64,000 nucleotides of DNA from Stenomitos rutilans HA7619-LM2 (GTDB lineage Bacteria > Cyanobacteriota > Cyanobacteriia > Leptolyngbyales > Leptolyngbyaceae): positions 1 to 64,000 of the forward strand of contig JAHHIE010000008.1 in the NCBI GenBank assembly GCA_019358945.1. The letters are read 5' to 3'. Positions 8,508 to 17,733 of the stretch are shown piece after piece; position 1 is the stretch's first letter, and each line of letters opens with the position of its first letter. The position numbers were made by a program, and so were the translations under genes. Under the pieces are notes generated by a model that worked only from the letters and a program-made list of their open reading frames with translations, ran no database searches and had not been told where the DNA came from.

Positions 8508-9770
8508 ATGCGATCGCATTTCGCCAAGTCATTGGTTATGACGCTACTGATACTCTTATCTGGCTGGATGGGTGGCTGTCGCCATGATACGCAGTCGCAG
8601 GCGCAGACTACTCCTTCGCCAGTGCCCACGACAGAAGCCTCGATCGCCTCGATCGCACCGCCCCTGACGCTGATCGATCCAGCGCTGCTAAAGCAAAGTT
8701 GGAAGGCGTACCGTCAGCGCTTTATCCAGGCCGATGGACGCGTCATCGACTGGGAAGCAGAGGCACGCTCAACCTCTGAGGGGCAAGCGTATGCCATGCT
8801 GCGATCGGTCTTCATCGATGACCCCAAAACCTTTGCACTGACGCTAACCTGGGCTGAAAAAAATCTGAAGCGGGGCGATCCGCCTGCCGATATGCTTTGG
8901 GCGTGGAAGTGGGGTCGGTATGGTCAGAAACGATGGGGCATTCTCGATCGCAACTTTGCCAGTGATGCCGATGTGGATGCCATTACCGCGCTGATCCTGG
9001 CGAGTCGCCGCTGGCAACGTCCGGATTATTTGCGTCTGGCTCAGACTAAGTTACGGGATTTATGGGCGCTGGCGATCGTCCCTGTCGGCGACCAGCGCTA
9101 TCTTTTACCAGGCCCACGCGAAGCATTTCAGCCGCCAAACAAGCTGGTACTCAATCCCTCCTATTTTTCGCCCGTTGCCTTTCGCCTGTTTGCCCAGGTT
9201 GATCGCGCCCACGATTGGCTGAGCCTGATCAACAGTGGTTACGCAGTGCTCGAAAATTCGGCCTCGCTTTCAACGCTCAAGCTGCCCAGCGATTGGCTGG
9301 CGCTGGATACCGAAACGAAGCAATTTCAGGCGCTTCTAGGCACAGAACCCGTGTATAGCCGCTATGGGTTTGATGCGTATCGCGTCTGGTGGCGTGTGGC
9401 CCTGGATGCTAACTGGTATCGCGAACCGAGAGCCAAGCGCTATTTGCAAGAGCATCTCGGTGCGCTACAGCAGTTGTGGCGATCGCAACCCAAAATTCCG
9501 GCCCAGATCGATCTGCGAGGCACCCCTACCGCTACCTATGAAGCCACCTCCCAATATGGAGCGCTGTATGCAGCCTTCCGCCTGATTGATCCCCCAATGG
9601 CTGAAGACCTCTATCAGAAGAAAATTTTGCCCCAGTACCGCAATGGGTTCTGGGATCACAACTCAGCTTACTACACCCAAAATCTCGTCTGGTTTGGGCT
9701 AGCCCCTGCGACGGTTCTTTCACCGCAGCTTTTGCAACCTGCCAACGTTACCCCCCAACCTCATCCATGA
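8508..9770 (+). CDS. bcsZ: glycoside hydrolase family 8 endoglucanase
   Basis: Endo-1,4-beta-glucanase that accompanies bacterial cellulose synthesis and trims or untangles nascent glucan outside the inner membrane. 420 residues. A lipoprotein signal peptide ends in GWMGGC with Cys24. The GH8 signatures are intact: TSEGQAYAM with the general acid Glu91, and ASDADVDA (151-158) carrying the conserved Asp residues, then aromatic cleft-lining stretches (WAWKWGRYG; LNPSYFSPVAF; YEATSQYGALY). Proteobacterial BcsZ is usually a soluble periplasmic protein, so the lipobox suggests membrane anchoring here. The stop codon overlaps the start of bcsB by 4 nt (ATGA), which argues for translational coupling. 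Confidence 0.9.
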   Translation: MRSHFAKSLVMTLLILLSGWMGGCRHDTQSQAQTTPSPVPTTEASIASIAPPLTLIDPALLKQSWKAYRQRFIQADGRVIDWEAEARSTSEGQAYAMLRSVFIDDPKTFALTLTWAEKNLKRGDPPADMLWAWKWGRYGQKRWGILDRNFASDADVDAITALILASRRWQRPDYLRLAQTKLRDLWALAIVPVGDQRYLLPGPREAFQPPNKLVLNPSYFSPVAFRLFAQVDRAHDWLSLINSGYAVLENSASLSTLKLPSDWLALDTETKQFQALLGTEPVYSRYGFDAYRVWWRVALDANWYREPRAKRYLQEHLGALQQLWRSQPKIPAQIDLRGTPTATYEATSQYGALYAAFRLIDPPMAEDLYQKKILPQYRNGFWDHNSAYYTQNLVWFGLAPATVLSPQLLQPANVTPQPHP

Positions 9771-12280
9771 AACGCTTCTTTCATCGGCTTCAACATCTAT
9801 CTCGATCGCCTGGTCAACCATTCAACCCCATGTTTCTGGGTTGGTCGCTGCTACTTTGCGGTAGCGTTTTCATAACGGGTTTTGGCCTGCCATTGCTCAA
9901 TGGGCAATGGGGCGAATCTGTAATGGCACAGTCCACCAATGTGCAAAAGCAAGAAGATCAGATTATTCGGGATTTTACGCTGCCGAAAGCACCCAGCGAA
10001 GCTCCAGTGTATCGCCCAGCGCCACCTTCCGCAGATGAGCCTCCAGTACCAGTAGAGGCTGCTCCGCCTACCCCAGCACCTGGGACGACCCCGACACCCG
10101 CAAAAGCAGACGCTAAACCCGATGCTAAGCCTAATGGGGTTTCTGCCAGTAAAGCGCCGACCAGCCAGTACGTTCTGGAGTTTAACCGTAGCCCGATCGT
10201 CGGCAATCGTCTGCGGCTGCAAGGGATCTATGCGGAAACCCAGCTAGCGTTTACTCGCCCTCGTAACTGGAACTTGAAAGCGGTGCAAGCGTTGGTACGC
10301 TTTCAACACTCACCTGCACTGTTGGCAACGCGATCGAACCTGACAGTGCGGGTCAATGGCACCAGCGTAGGCAGTACGGCGCTCAATCGCAAGCAGTCTC
10401 AAATTGGCGAGTTTCTGGTCAAGATTCCGCCCAACCTGATTCAGGATACGAACGACATTGCGATCGTGGCACAGCAGAATACCGATCCGAAATGCTCCAA
10501 CCCAGCCGATCCCATGCTATGGACGGAAGTGCTTCCCGATTCCAAGTTGGTGTTTGACTATCAGCCCCAGCCCACTCCGCTGGATCTAAGCCGCTTTCCC
10601 TATCCTTTTTTTGACAACCTTGGTTTGGATGCAAGTCAGTTAGCGTATGTGCGTCCGACAACGGTGAATGAGTCCTGGCTGACGGCAACGGGACGGTTTC
10701 AGGCGGCAATGGGACGGCTCGCCGATTTTCGTCCGTTAAACACGCGTTTTGTGAAAGATCTGGATGGGCTGCGGTGGAACGATCGCCTGATCATTCTGGG
10801 CACGCCTGCTGAACAGCCGTTCTTAAAAGATCTCAAGCTACCGTTCGCTATTTCTGGCAACGCCATTATTGATGGAGTGAAGACCGTGCTTCCCGGTGAT
10901 GTGGGCGTAGTCATGCTGGCAACCACACCCAAAGGTGGCAACCCGGTTTTGGTCGTTACAGGCAATGGGCCGGATGGCATTGCGAAAGCGGTGCAATACC
11001 TGGTGCAACCCCAAAACCGTCGCATTAGCGCAGGGCAAGCCATTCTGGTAGACAACCTGGATGATGTGCCCACCCCACCGGCCCGTCAGTGGGAACGCGC
11101 CCTACCAGAAGCCAATGAATTTAAGCTGAGTGACTTAAAGGGGTTGGATCAGGAACCCTTTCAAGATACGACCGTGCGAGGTTCCTCAGCACCTCCGATC
11201 GACGTGGACTTTCACGCCCTCCCCGATGACCACTTCACGCGGGGTAGCTCAATGGAGTTGGTCTACGGCTATGGCCCTCAGGTCAATCCCCGTACCTCAA
11301 CGGTCGAAGTGCTGCTGGATGGGGTGGCGATCGGGGGCAAACGGCTCACCTCCGATACAGGTGCAACCAGAGAATCGTTGAATGTGAATCTGCCTGAAAC
11401 GCTGATTACGCCCACGTCTAAGCTGGCGATCGCCTTCCGACTGAGCGCTCGTGAGCAGGGGCAATGTGGTGTGGTAACGGATCAGCAGCTTTGGGGCACC
11501 GTCCATGCCAACGACACTCGCTTTAAGCTCAAGCGTGACCAATCCGTGCAGTTACCCGATTTGAAATTACTCCAGGTGGGCTACCCGTTTGCTGCGCCGC
11601 AGGATCTCTCTGGTACGGCGATCGTGGTGCCTGATTCACCCTCCGAAACTGAGTTGTTAACCATGCTGGCCTTTAGCGAACGACTGGGACGGCTCAGTCA
11701 GGCTGGTTCCGTCAAGCTGGATGCTTACACCGCAGGCACCCTGCCGGATGGTGTCCGCAAAGAGCGGCATCTGGTGGGCATCGGCACCCACGATAAGTTC
11801 CCCTTTAACGAAGCGTTTGACACCAGGCAAGGGTTTAGCCTGGGTAGCACCTTCTCGCGCCTGTGGAATCAGCAAAAAATTCAAACGCTGCCAGACAAGG
11901 GGGGTGTCATTAAAGAAGTAATGTCGCCCTGGAACGGGAATCGCACCCTATTGGCGCTGAGTGGGCAGCAGGCCAGTGGGTTAAGCACCGTGAAAGACAT
12001 CTTGAACAAAGATCCGTGGTTCTTTCAGGTCAAGGAGGATACGGTGCTGATTAGCGCCAACCCTCAAGCCACCTCAGACTTTGATCCAAATGCCTATCAG
12101 CTTGAGTTTTTACAGCAAGCGCCCCAGCGTCGGATCGCCAAAACCAATCTACTCGCGACGGCCTCGCGTTTCCTTCAAGACAACTGGTTCTTGCTGCCAA
12201 CGGGCATGGTGACGGTGTGCCTGCTGCTTTACGGCATCGCTCAACTGTACATTAAGCGCCTTGAAGGAGAGAAAAAATGA
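9767..12280 (+). CDS. bcsB: cellulose synthase regulatory/periplasmic subunit BcsB
   Basis: BcsB partners the catalytic subunit BcsA, forming a large periplasmic domain anchored by one C-terminal helix, and helps pass the glucan chain outward. 837 residues: a hydrophobic N-terminal export segment (about 22-50), a Pro/Ala-rich linker (about 75-125), then alternating carbohydrate-binding-like and flavodoxin-like domains (TSQYVLEFNRSPIVGNRLRL; WNDRLIILGTPAEQPFL; GSSMELVYGYG), and a C-terminal membrane helix at about 808-828 (LLPTGMVTVCLLLYGIAQLY) followed by a short basic tail. It overlaps both bcsZ and bcsA by 4 nt, so the three are almost certainly co-translated. Confidence 0.9.
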   Translation: MKRFFHRLQHLSRSPGQPFNPMFLGWSLLLCGSVFITGFGLPLLNGQWGESVMAQSTNVQKQEDQIIRDFTLPKAPSEAPVYRPAPPSADEPPVPVEAAPPTPAPGTTPTPAKADAKPDAKPNGVSASKAPTSQYVLEFNRSPIVGNRLRLQGIYAETQLAFTRPRNWNLKAVQALVRFQHSPALLATRSNLTVRVNGTSVGSTALNRKQSQIGEFLVKIPPNLIQDTNDIAIVAQQNTDPKCSNPADPMLWTEVLPDSKLVFDYQPQPTPLDLSRFPYPFFDNLGLDASQLAYVRPTTVNESWLTATGRFQAAMGRLADFRPLNTRFVKDLDGLRWNDRLIILGTPAEQPFLKDLKLPFAISGNAIIDGVKTVLPGDVGVVMLATTPKGGNPVLVVTGNGPDGIAKAVQYLVQPQNRRISAGQAILVDNLDDVPTPPARQWERALPEANEFKLSDLKGLDQEPFQDTTVRGSSAPPIDVDFHALPDDHFTRGSSMELVYGYGPQVNPRTSTVEVLLDGVAIGGKRLTSDTGATRESLNVNLPETLITPTSKLAIAFRLSAREQGQCGVVTDQQLWGTVHANDTRFKLKRDQSVQLPDLKLLQVGYPFAAPQDLSGTAIVVPDSPSETELLTMLAFSERLGRLSQAGSVKLDAYTAGTLPDGVRKERHLVGIGTHDKFPFNEAFDTRQGFSLGSTFSRLWNQQKIQTLPDKGGVIKEVMSPWNGNRTLLALSGQQASGLSTVKDILNKDPWFFQVKEDTVLISANPQATSDFDPNAYQLEFLQQAPQRRIAKTNLLATASRFLQDNWFLLPTGMVTVCLLLYGIAQLYIKRLEGEKK

Positions 12281-14874
12281 CGAATCCAGTCGCTGAACGT
12301 CGGGTTGAGCGTCGTCTTGGAAACGCCGAACGGTTGACTCTCTGGTTGACAGAATCGCTGCCCAATGGGTTCGATCGCGCCTTGCGCTTTGCACCCAATT
12401 TCCAGTTACTCTGCTTGATTGGGCTACTCTTGCTGCTGTCGATTCCCCTGATCACTACTCCTTTGGAAACCTGGCAGCAGATGATTGTAGCGTTGCTGCT
12501 CATCTTAATCGGCTGGTTCATGATTCGGATAGAGCAACGGTATGGCGATCGCTACTACCATACAGGGTTACGACAACGGCACATCAGCGAATATCTGCAC
12601 CTGTTTATGGTGTGGCTCAGCCTGATTACCACCTTTCGCTACGTCTATTACCGCAGCAGCTACACGCTAAACCTGGATGGTTGGCTCAACGGCACCTTCA
12701 GCCTCCTGCTGTTTGGGGCAGAGCTATACGCCATCATGACGCTGGCGCTAGCCTTTTTTCAAACGCTGAAGCTCAAAGAACGTCAGCCGTCTGACCTAAC
12801 GGTGATTCCAGAACAGCAGTGGCCGACTGTTGATGTCTACATCCCGACCTATAACGAGGATGTGGAGATTGTACGCAAAACGACACTGGGGGCACTGGCG
12901 ATCGACTATCCCACCAACAAAAAGCGCGTGTACATTCTGGATGATGGTCGGGCCGAAAAGTACCGCGCTCGGCGGGAAGCCCTGCGCCAGATGTGTGCGG
13001 AACTAGGCTGCACGCTCATGACGCGAGACAACAACGACCACGCTAAAGCAGGCAACATCAATACCGCCATGCGAAAGACGTTTGGGGATCTAATCCTGAT
13101 TCTCGACTGTGACCACATCCCCACGCGCGACTTTCTGCAAAACACCGTTGGGTTTTTCCAGAATCCCAAAGTGGCGCTGGTGCAAACGCCGCACTGGTTC
13201 TACAACCCCGACCCGTTTGAGCGCAACTTGCTGACAGCAGGGAAAGTGCCTGTGGGCAATGAGTTGTTTTACAAAGTGCTGCAAAAAGGGAACGACTTTT
13301 GGAACGCGGCGTTCTTTTGCGGCTCTGCTGCCGTCATTCGCAAAAACTACGTGCTGCAAGTGGGCGGCATTGCCACTGAAACCGTTACAGAGGATTGTCA
13401 TACGTCGTTTCGCCTGCACTCTCTGGGCTACGAGTCGGTCTACTACGATAAGATCATGGTGGCAGGCTTGGCACCCGAAAAATTCTCCGCCTATGTGGGA
13501 CAGCAGGTGCGCTGGGCAAGGGGTATGGCGCAAATTCTGCGGCTTGAGAACCCATTGCTCAATCCCCGACTGCGGCTCACCATTCCTCAACGGCTTTGTT
13601 ACTTCAGCGCCACCTCGCACTTTTTCTATGGCTTTCCGCGCTTGATGTACGCGATCGCTCCCACCCTCTTTCTCCTATTTGGCATCAACCCCATTCGCGG
13701 TTTGGGATTGGAAACGCTGGCCTACGCGTTGCCGCACATCTTCCTCTCCACCTACGCCAACCATATCACGTACAAAAACGTCCGCTTTTCCTTCTGGAAC
13801 GAAATCTACGAGTTTGCCATGTCGTTTCAGGCGGGGATTGTCACCCTACTGGCGCTCATCAACCCCAAACTCGGCAGCTTCAACGTAACGGACAAAGGTG
13901 CCTCTGTGACGAAACGAAGCTTTGACTGGCAATCGGCGCGTGTGCTGGTAGTGGTGACAGGCTTGGTGGCGCTATCGGTGCTGGTGGTGCCGCTGTGGCT
14001 TCTCCTCCGTCCCGAAGTGGCGGAAGCTGTGATCACCAATATGTTCTGGTGCTTTTTCAACCTGGTCTTGCTGATTGCCGCGTTGCTTGTCGCCTTTGAG
14101 CAACCCCAACTGCGCCGCGCCCATCGCCTCGATCGCAAGCTGGGAGCCATCATCTACAGTCAGGGGCAAGAATGGCGCGGGCAAACTATTAACGTGAGTG
14201 AAACGGGCTGTCAACTGCTGCTAGATAGCTGGCTCAACCTGCCCGATGAAATTGAGCTGGAACTCATCGGTGATTACGGCACTCGCGCTTTTGTAAATGC
14301 CCGCATTATTCGAGTGACGCTGATCAATGAAACGCAAGTCATGATGGCGATCGATTTCATTGAACCCAGCCGTACTCAACTGGATGCCCTCAGCTTGGTC
14401 ATTTATTCTGATGTGCGGGAATGGTACTCTCAGTCGCGTGGCATTGTGGATGAACCAATGAAGTCTTTCCGGTTCATTACCGCCAGCCTGTCACGATCGT
14501 TCCGAGAGCCACAACCTGCCACCAGCAATACAACGATCCGCAAACGCATCCACGCAATCGCCCAACTCTATTGGGATGGGCAGTTCTACTCTGCGATCGC
14601 CACCGAAATTGGGGTGCGTAGCCTTCGCTTGGAGCTAGAGAACGTCGTTATACCCAATCTGGACGTGATGGAGCACACCAAAGCGCTCGTGGGCTTACTC
14701 ATCAGTCAAACCGTAGATGACGCGGCACCCAAACGCCTGCTGGCACAGGTAAGAACGATCAGCCATGTTAACGATGCATCGGGCAGCAAACTAGCGATCG
14801 AGGTCAGCTTCCCCGAAAACCTGCGCGATCGGCAGGTTGGCAAAATCAAAGAACTGGTGGAAACGCTGAGTTAG
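12277..14874 (+). CDS. bcsA: cellulose synthase catalytic subunit with C-terminal PilZ domain
   Basis: Inner-membrane family 2 glycosyltransferase that polymerises UDP-glucose into beta-1,4-glucan and extrudes it. 865 residues. Membrane helices occur at about 42-62, 68-84, 108-122 and 138-162 and again between 440 and 605. The catalytic signature is complete: DDGR (222-225), DCD (277-279), TED (371-373) and QQVRW (409-413). The gating-loop motif F-x-V-T-x-K is at 535-540. A PilZ domain for c-di-GMP follows, with R613-x-x-x-R617 and NVSETG (639-644). After it a further 120 residues (about 745-865) look like a second, degenerate PilZ-like unit. Activity should therefore depend on c-di-GMP. Last gene of the bcsZ-bcsB-bcsA overlap series. 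Confidence 0.93.
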   Translation: MTNPVAERRVERRLGNAERLTLWLTESLPNGFDRALRFAPNFQLLCLIGLLLLLSIPLITTPLETWQQMIVALLLILIGWFMIRIEQRYGDRYYHTGLRQRHISEYLHLFMVWLSLITTFRYVYYRSSYTLNLDGWLNGTFSLLLFGAELYAIMTLALAFFQTLKLKERQPSDLTVIPEQQWPTVDVYIPTYNEDVEIVRKTTLGALAIDYPTNKKRVYILDDGRAEKYRARREALRQMCAELGCTLMTRDNNDHAKAGNINTAMRKTFGDLILILDCDHIPTRDFLQNTVGFFQNPKVALVQTPHWFYNPDPFERNLLTAGKVPVGNELFYKVLQKGNDFWNAAFFCGSAAVIRKNYVLQVGGIATETVTEDCHTSFRLHSLGYESVYYDKIMVAGLAPEKFSAYVGQQVRWARGMAQILRLENPLLNPRLRLTIPQRLCYFSATSHFFYGFPRLMYAIAPTLFLLFGINPIRGLGLETLAYALPHIFLSTYANHITYKNVRFSFWNEIYEFAMSFQAGIVTLLALINPKLGSFNVTDKGASVTKRSFDWQSARVLVVVTGLVALSVLVVPLWLLLRPEVAEAVITNMFWCFFNLVLLIAALLVAFEQPQLRRAHRLDRKLGAIIYSQGQEWRGQTINVSETGCQLLLDSWLNLPDEIELELIGDYGTRAFVNARIIRVTLINETQVMMAIDFIEPSRTQLDALSLVIYSDVREWYSQSRGIVDEPMKSFRFITASLSRSFREPQPATSNTTIRKRIHAIAQLYWDGQFYSAIATEIGVRSLRLELENVVIPNLDVMEHTKALVGLLISQTVDDAAPKRLLAQVRTISHVNDASGSKLAIEVSFPENLRDRQVGKIKELVETLS

Positions 14875-14880
14875 TCGATT

Positions 14881-14982
14881 GCAGTAGTACGGCAAGGCGA
14901 AAACTTTGCCACTTTGTCTCAGTTACAGGAAAGACTGCGACAGGTGTTTCAAACGCTTACAGCGGAACAGGTCGATCGCTGA
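14881..14982 (+). pseudogene. possible C-terminal remnant of a transposase
   Basis: The frame from 14881 reads AVVRQGENFATLSQLQERLR and on through QVFQTLTAEQVDR to a TGA at 14980-14982, with no start codon. A helical tail with F-x-x-L-x-x-L-x-x-x-L resembles the C-terminus of IS630-type transposases. The match is short and could be chance. Confidence 0.3.
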
Positions 14983-15102
14983 CGGGCAATAGCTTTACTT
15001 TAACCTGAGTTCGAGATAAGGATCGGGACAAGAAACGCACATCTGCCAAGCACCGTCAATTCATAGCAGAATGGAGGCAGTTACTCTTAACAACACTCTG
15101 AT

Positions 15103-16506
15103 ATGGCTACACTGCCCGCTCACCTTAAAGACGTGCTCTCCGACCTGATAGCGCACTATCGATCGCGCGTAGACTATCTGGCAGTACGCCTTGAAGCAGC
15201 AGAAGGCGCAGATATTTTCTTGCGTGGCGACAAAACAGAAACCTTGACCGAAGGTATTTCGATCGGCGGACAGGTAAGAGCCTGCCACAAGGGAGGATGG
15301 GGTTTTGCCAGCTTTAACCAACTGGCAACGCTGAGCGATCGCATCGAAGAGGCGATCGGCGCAGCCCATCTCGTCGGCGAAGAAGAGACGCTGCTGGCAC
15401 CGATTACGCCCATTCAAGCCACCTGCACTCTTCCACTCACGGGCACCGATCCACGTCAGATTCCCTTAGCGCAGAAAAAAGCGCTCTGCCAGCACTACAG
15501 CGACATTCTGCGTAGCGTCAGCCCCCAAATCGCTACGGTATCCGCACGCTATGGCGACAGCGCTCAGCACGTCATTCTTGCGACCTCTGAAGGCACCCTG
15601 CTGGAGCAGTCCTGGGTGGATATGGAAATGCGGTTTGCTGCTACCGCCCGCAACGGTGAGACCGTTCAAACCGGACGGGAGACCACTGGCTCTCGCAAAG
15701 CGTATGAAGACCTGCTGGGTTTAGACGCTCAGGTTCGTCATGCCGCGCAACGAGCGGTTGACTCACTCGCATTACCCTCTGTGCGAGGCAACACGTACAC
15801 AGTCGTGATTGACCCCATTCTAACCGGACTGTTTGTCCATGAATCCTTTGGGCACCTGTCTGAAGCCGACATGACCTACGAGAACCCAGATTTGATGGAA
15901 GTCATGAGCCTGGGGCGGCAGTTTGGCCCTTCTGATCTGCAAATTTTTGATGGAGCAGCGCCTGAAGGTCATCGTGGCAGCTATTTCTACGACGATGAAG
16001 GCACCCCAGCCACCACCACCCAGTTGATTAAAGACGGAGTGCTGGTTGGACGGTTACACTCCCGTGAAACCGCAGGCAAGCTTGGCGAAACAGCTACTGG
16101 TAACGCACGCTGTCTGAATTACCACTATCCCCCGATCGTTCGCATGACCAATACCTGGATTGAGCGCGGCAAAACGCCCGTTGCTGACTTATATAGCGGC
16201 ATTCGGGAAGGAGTTTATGCCCGTAACTGGCTGGGTGGCATGACGAATGGTGAAATGTTTACCTTTACGGCGGGTGAAGCCTGGATGATTCGCAATGGCA
16301 AAATTGCTGAGCCTGTCCGTGATGTCACGTTATCAGGTAATGCGTTCAAAACGCTGGGAGACATTGAGGCGATCGGCAATGACTTCTTCTGGGATGAATC
16401 CGGCGGCTGCGGCAAAGGTGGACAAAGCGGCTTACCCGTCGGCTGTGGTGGCCCAAGCTTACGCATCCGCAACGTCGTTGTGGGTGGAGAAGCAGTCGAA
16501 GAATAA
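15103..16506 (+). CDS. tldD: metalloprotease TldD (TldD/PmbA family)
   Basis: TldD pairs with TldE/PmbA to form a cylindrical metalloprotease that degrades unfolded or precursor peptides. 467 residues, typical length. The zinc motif H-E-x-x-x-H is intact (H246, E247, H251 in FVHESFGHLSEAD). The family C-terminus is present with its glycine/cysteine-rich block (GGCGKGGQSGLPVGCGGP), which supplies the third metal ligand. ATG start; it stands alone between the cellulose cluster and small genes, and no PmbA partner is present in the window. Confidence 0.92.
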   Translation: MATLPAHLKDVLSDLIAHYRSRVDYLAVRLEAAEGADIFLRGDKTETLTEGISIGGQVRACHKGGWGFASFNQLATLSDRIEEAIGAAHLVGEEETLLAPITPIQATCTLPLTGTDPRQIPLAQKKALCQHYSDILRSVSPQIATVSARYGDSAQHVILATSEGTLLEQSWVDMEMRFAATARNGETVQTGRETTGSRKAYEDLLGLDAQVRHAAQRAVDSLALPSVRGNTYTVVIDPILTGLFVHESFGHLSEADMTYENPDLMEVMSLGRQFGPSDLQIFDGAAPEGHRGSYFYDDEGTPATTTQLIKDGVLVGRLHSRETAGKLGETATGNARCLNYHYPPIVRMTNTWIERGKTPVADLYSGIREGVYARNWLGGMTNGEMFTFTAGEAWMIRNGKIAEPVRDVTLSGNAFKTLGDIEAIGNDFFWDESGGCGKGGQSGLPVGCGGPSLRIRNVVVGGEAVEE

Positions 16507-16708
16507 AGCCGAAAAGGCTTCTTACAACAATTTGCATCTTTATGGCGCTGGGGTGCATTTGAACCAATCAACAGCGCCACTGACTAGGAAGGTTAGGGTA
16601 GTTGCTTCCTTAGTTAGAGTCAAAAATCTATAAGAGCGTACCGAAGATGGACGCTAACAGATTAAGCTTTATCGAAAATAAGGCTAACTGTGATTTGCAA
16701 AATAGCTT

Positions 16709-16930
16709 ATGTTTGACGTTCTAAGTGCTAGTGTCCGACCACTAATGCTCAACAGCAAGGTCTTAGACGTTGCCTATGAACTCTATCTGGCAGCGCCCCT
16801 CTCAAACTACCCCACCATCAACCTTAAAGAACTATCGCGGCAAACAGGTGCCAGTTTGCTTGAATGCCGCAATGCGATCGTAGAGGCCAATCGGCATGGT
16901 CGCTTTCCCCAATGTGAGCTAGAGACCTGA
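16709..16930 (+). CDS. small conserved-looking protein of unknown function
   Basis: 73 residues, ATG start 200 bp downstream of tldD. The sequence is mixed alpha-helical with a block TINLKELSRQTGASLLECRN that resembles a winged-helix recognition segment, in which a residue set is picked after an alpha-helical lead. No cysteine pair or membrane segment. Codon usage and amino-acid content look normal for the genome, which supports a real gene, but I cannot assign a function. Confidence 0.55.
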   Translation: MFDVLSASVRPLMLNSKVLDVAYELYLAAPLSNYPTINLKELSRQTGASLLECRNAIVEANRHGRFPQCELET

Positions 16931-16975
16931 TAGACGCGATCGGTGACGTTTGCGCAAGCTGCCCAACCCCATTTT

Positions 16976-17572
16976 CTAATCTTCCGTCGAGGGAGGCAAT
17001 CGTCCACGCCGTTTACGAGCTTCCATAGCGCGTTCCAGCACGTCCAGTAAGCCAGGAGCTTCTTCTTGCAACTTTAATAGCAACCGCTCACCTTCCGCGA
17101 CATCACCAGGGTCTTCGCCCGTTTCCATCACGGTTTGCAGTCGAGGAAGCGCGATTTCATCCACAAGCTCCACTAGGCTGAATAGACAGCGATTGAACTG
17201 GCGCTCGGTCAGCGTAGAGTCTTCCAACGGAAATTCGATGATGGCGCGGATTTCACCATCCGATGGGTCGTACTCCCATTGCAGCATTTTGGTTTCCCAG
17301 GAAATGCAGAGCATCGTTTGCAGAATTGCTGCCTTGTGAGGATGCTCGTTGACGCCAGACAGCACGCGTGGGGCAAAGAGCTCAAAGAATTCGCCATCTT
17401 CTTCAAGCTGAATCACAATAAGAAATTCTTGAATATTTTCAGCGTAAACACCTGTAAGAATACGGCATTCATCCTCGTCAAGCTTATATCGCCACCCTTT
17501 GTTATCCAGGTAGCCAGCAATTTGTTGCAGCGTCGCGCCCATAAAAAAGTCTCGATAAGGCTCTGAAAGCAC
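16976..17572 (-). CDS. YbjN-like/chaperone-fold protein of unknown function
   Basis: 198 residues starting at GTG (17570-17572); an internal ATG at 17540-17542 would give 188 residues, and neither has a clear Shine-Dalgarno. The region TLQQIAGYLDNKGWRYKLDE and LQTMLCISWETKMLQWEYD fits the YbjN/type III secretion chaperone-like fold that is widespread in cyanobacteria, where it is of unknown role. The C-terminal quarter is acidic and helical and ends in a basic patch (ARKRRGRLPP). It is convergent with the 73-residue gene, with 45 bp between them. Confidence 0.7.
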   Translation of the reverse strand: MLSEPYRDFFMGATLQQIAGYLDNKGWRYKLDEDECRILTGVYAENIQEFLIVIQLEEDGEFFELFAPRVLSGVNEHPHKAAILQTMLCISWETKMLQWEYDPSDGEIRAIIEFPLEDSTLTERQFNRCLFSLVELVDEIALPRLQTVMETGEDPGDVAEGERLLLKLQEEAPGLLDVLERAMEARKRRGRLPPSTED

Positions 17573-17733
17573 TTGCGTGTTCAGTAGCTAATTGTGAATT
17601 TAAGCGAACAGGCATTCGCCTTAGCGGGTTGCCTTCAACCAATTATCGTCTAAAGTTCAAACCAAAACGGCATCATTCCAGCATGACACTGGATGAGCTG
17701 TAAAACAGGTCGATTGCACCTACTCATCCTCCA

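Noticed and set aside
8039-8629. 196-residue minus-strand frame across the TPR gene end and bcsZ start
   Set aside because: Overlaps two supported genes on the other strand and has low-quality, Cys/Arg-rich content.
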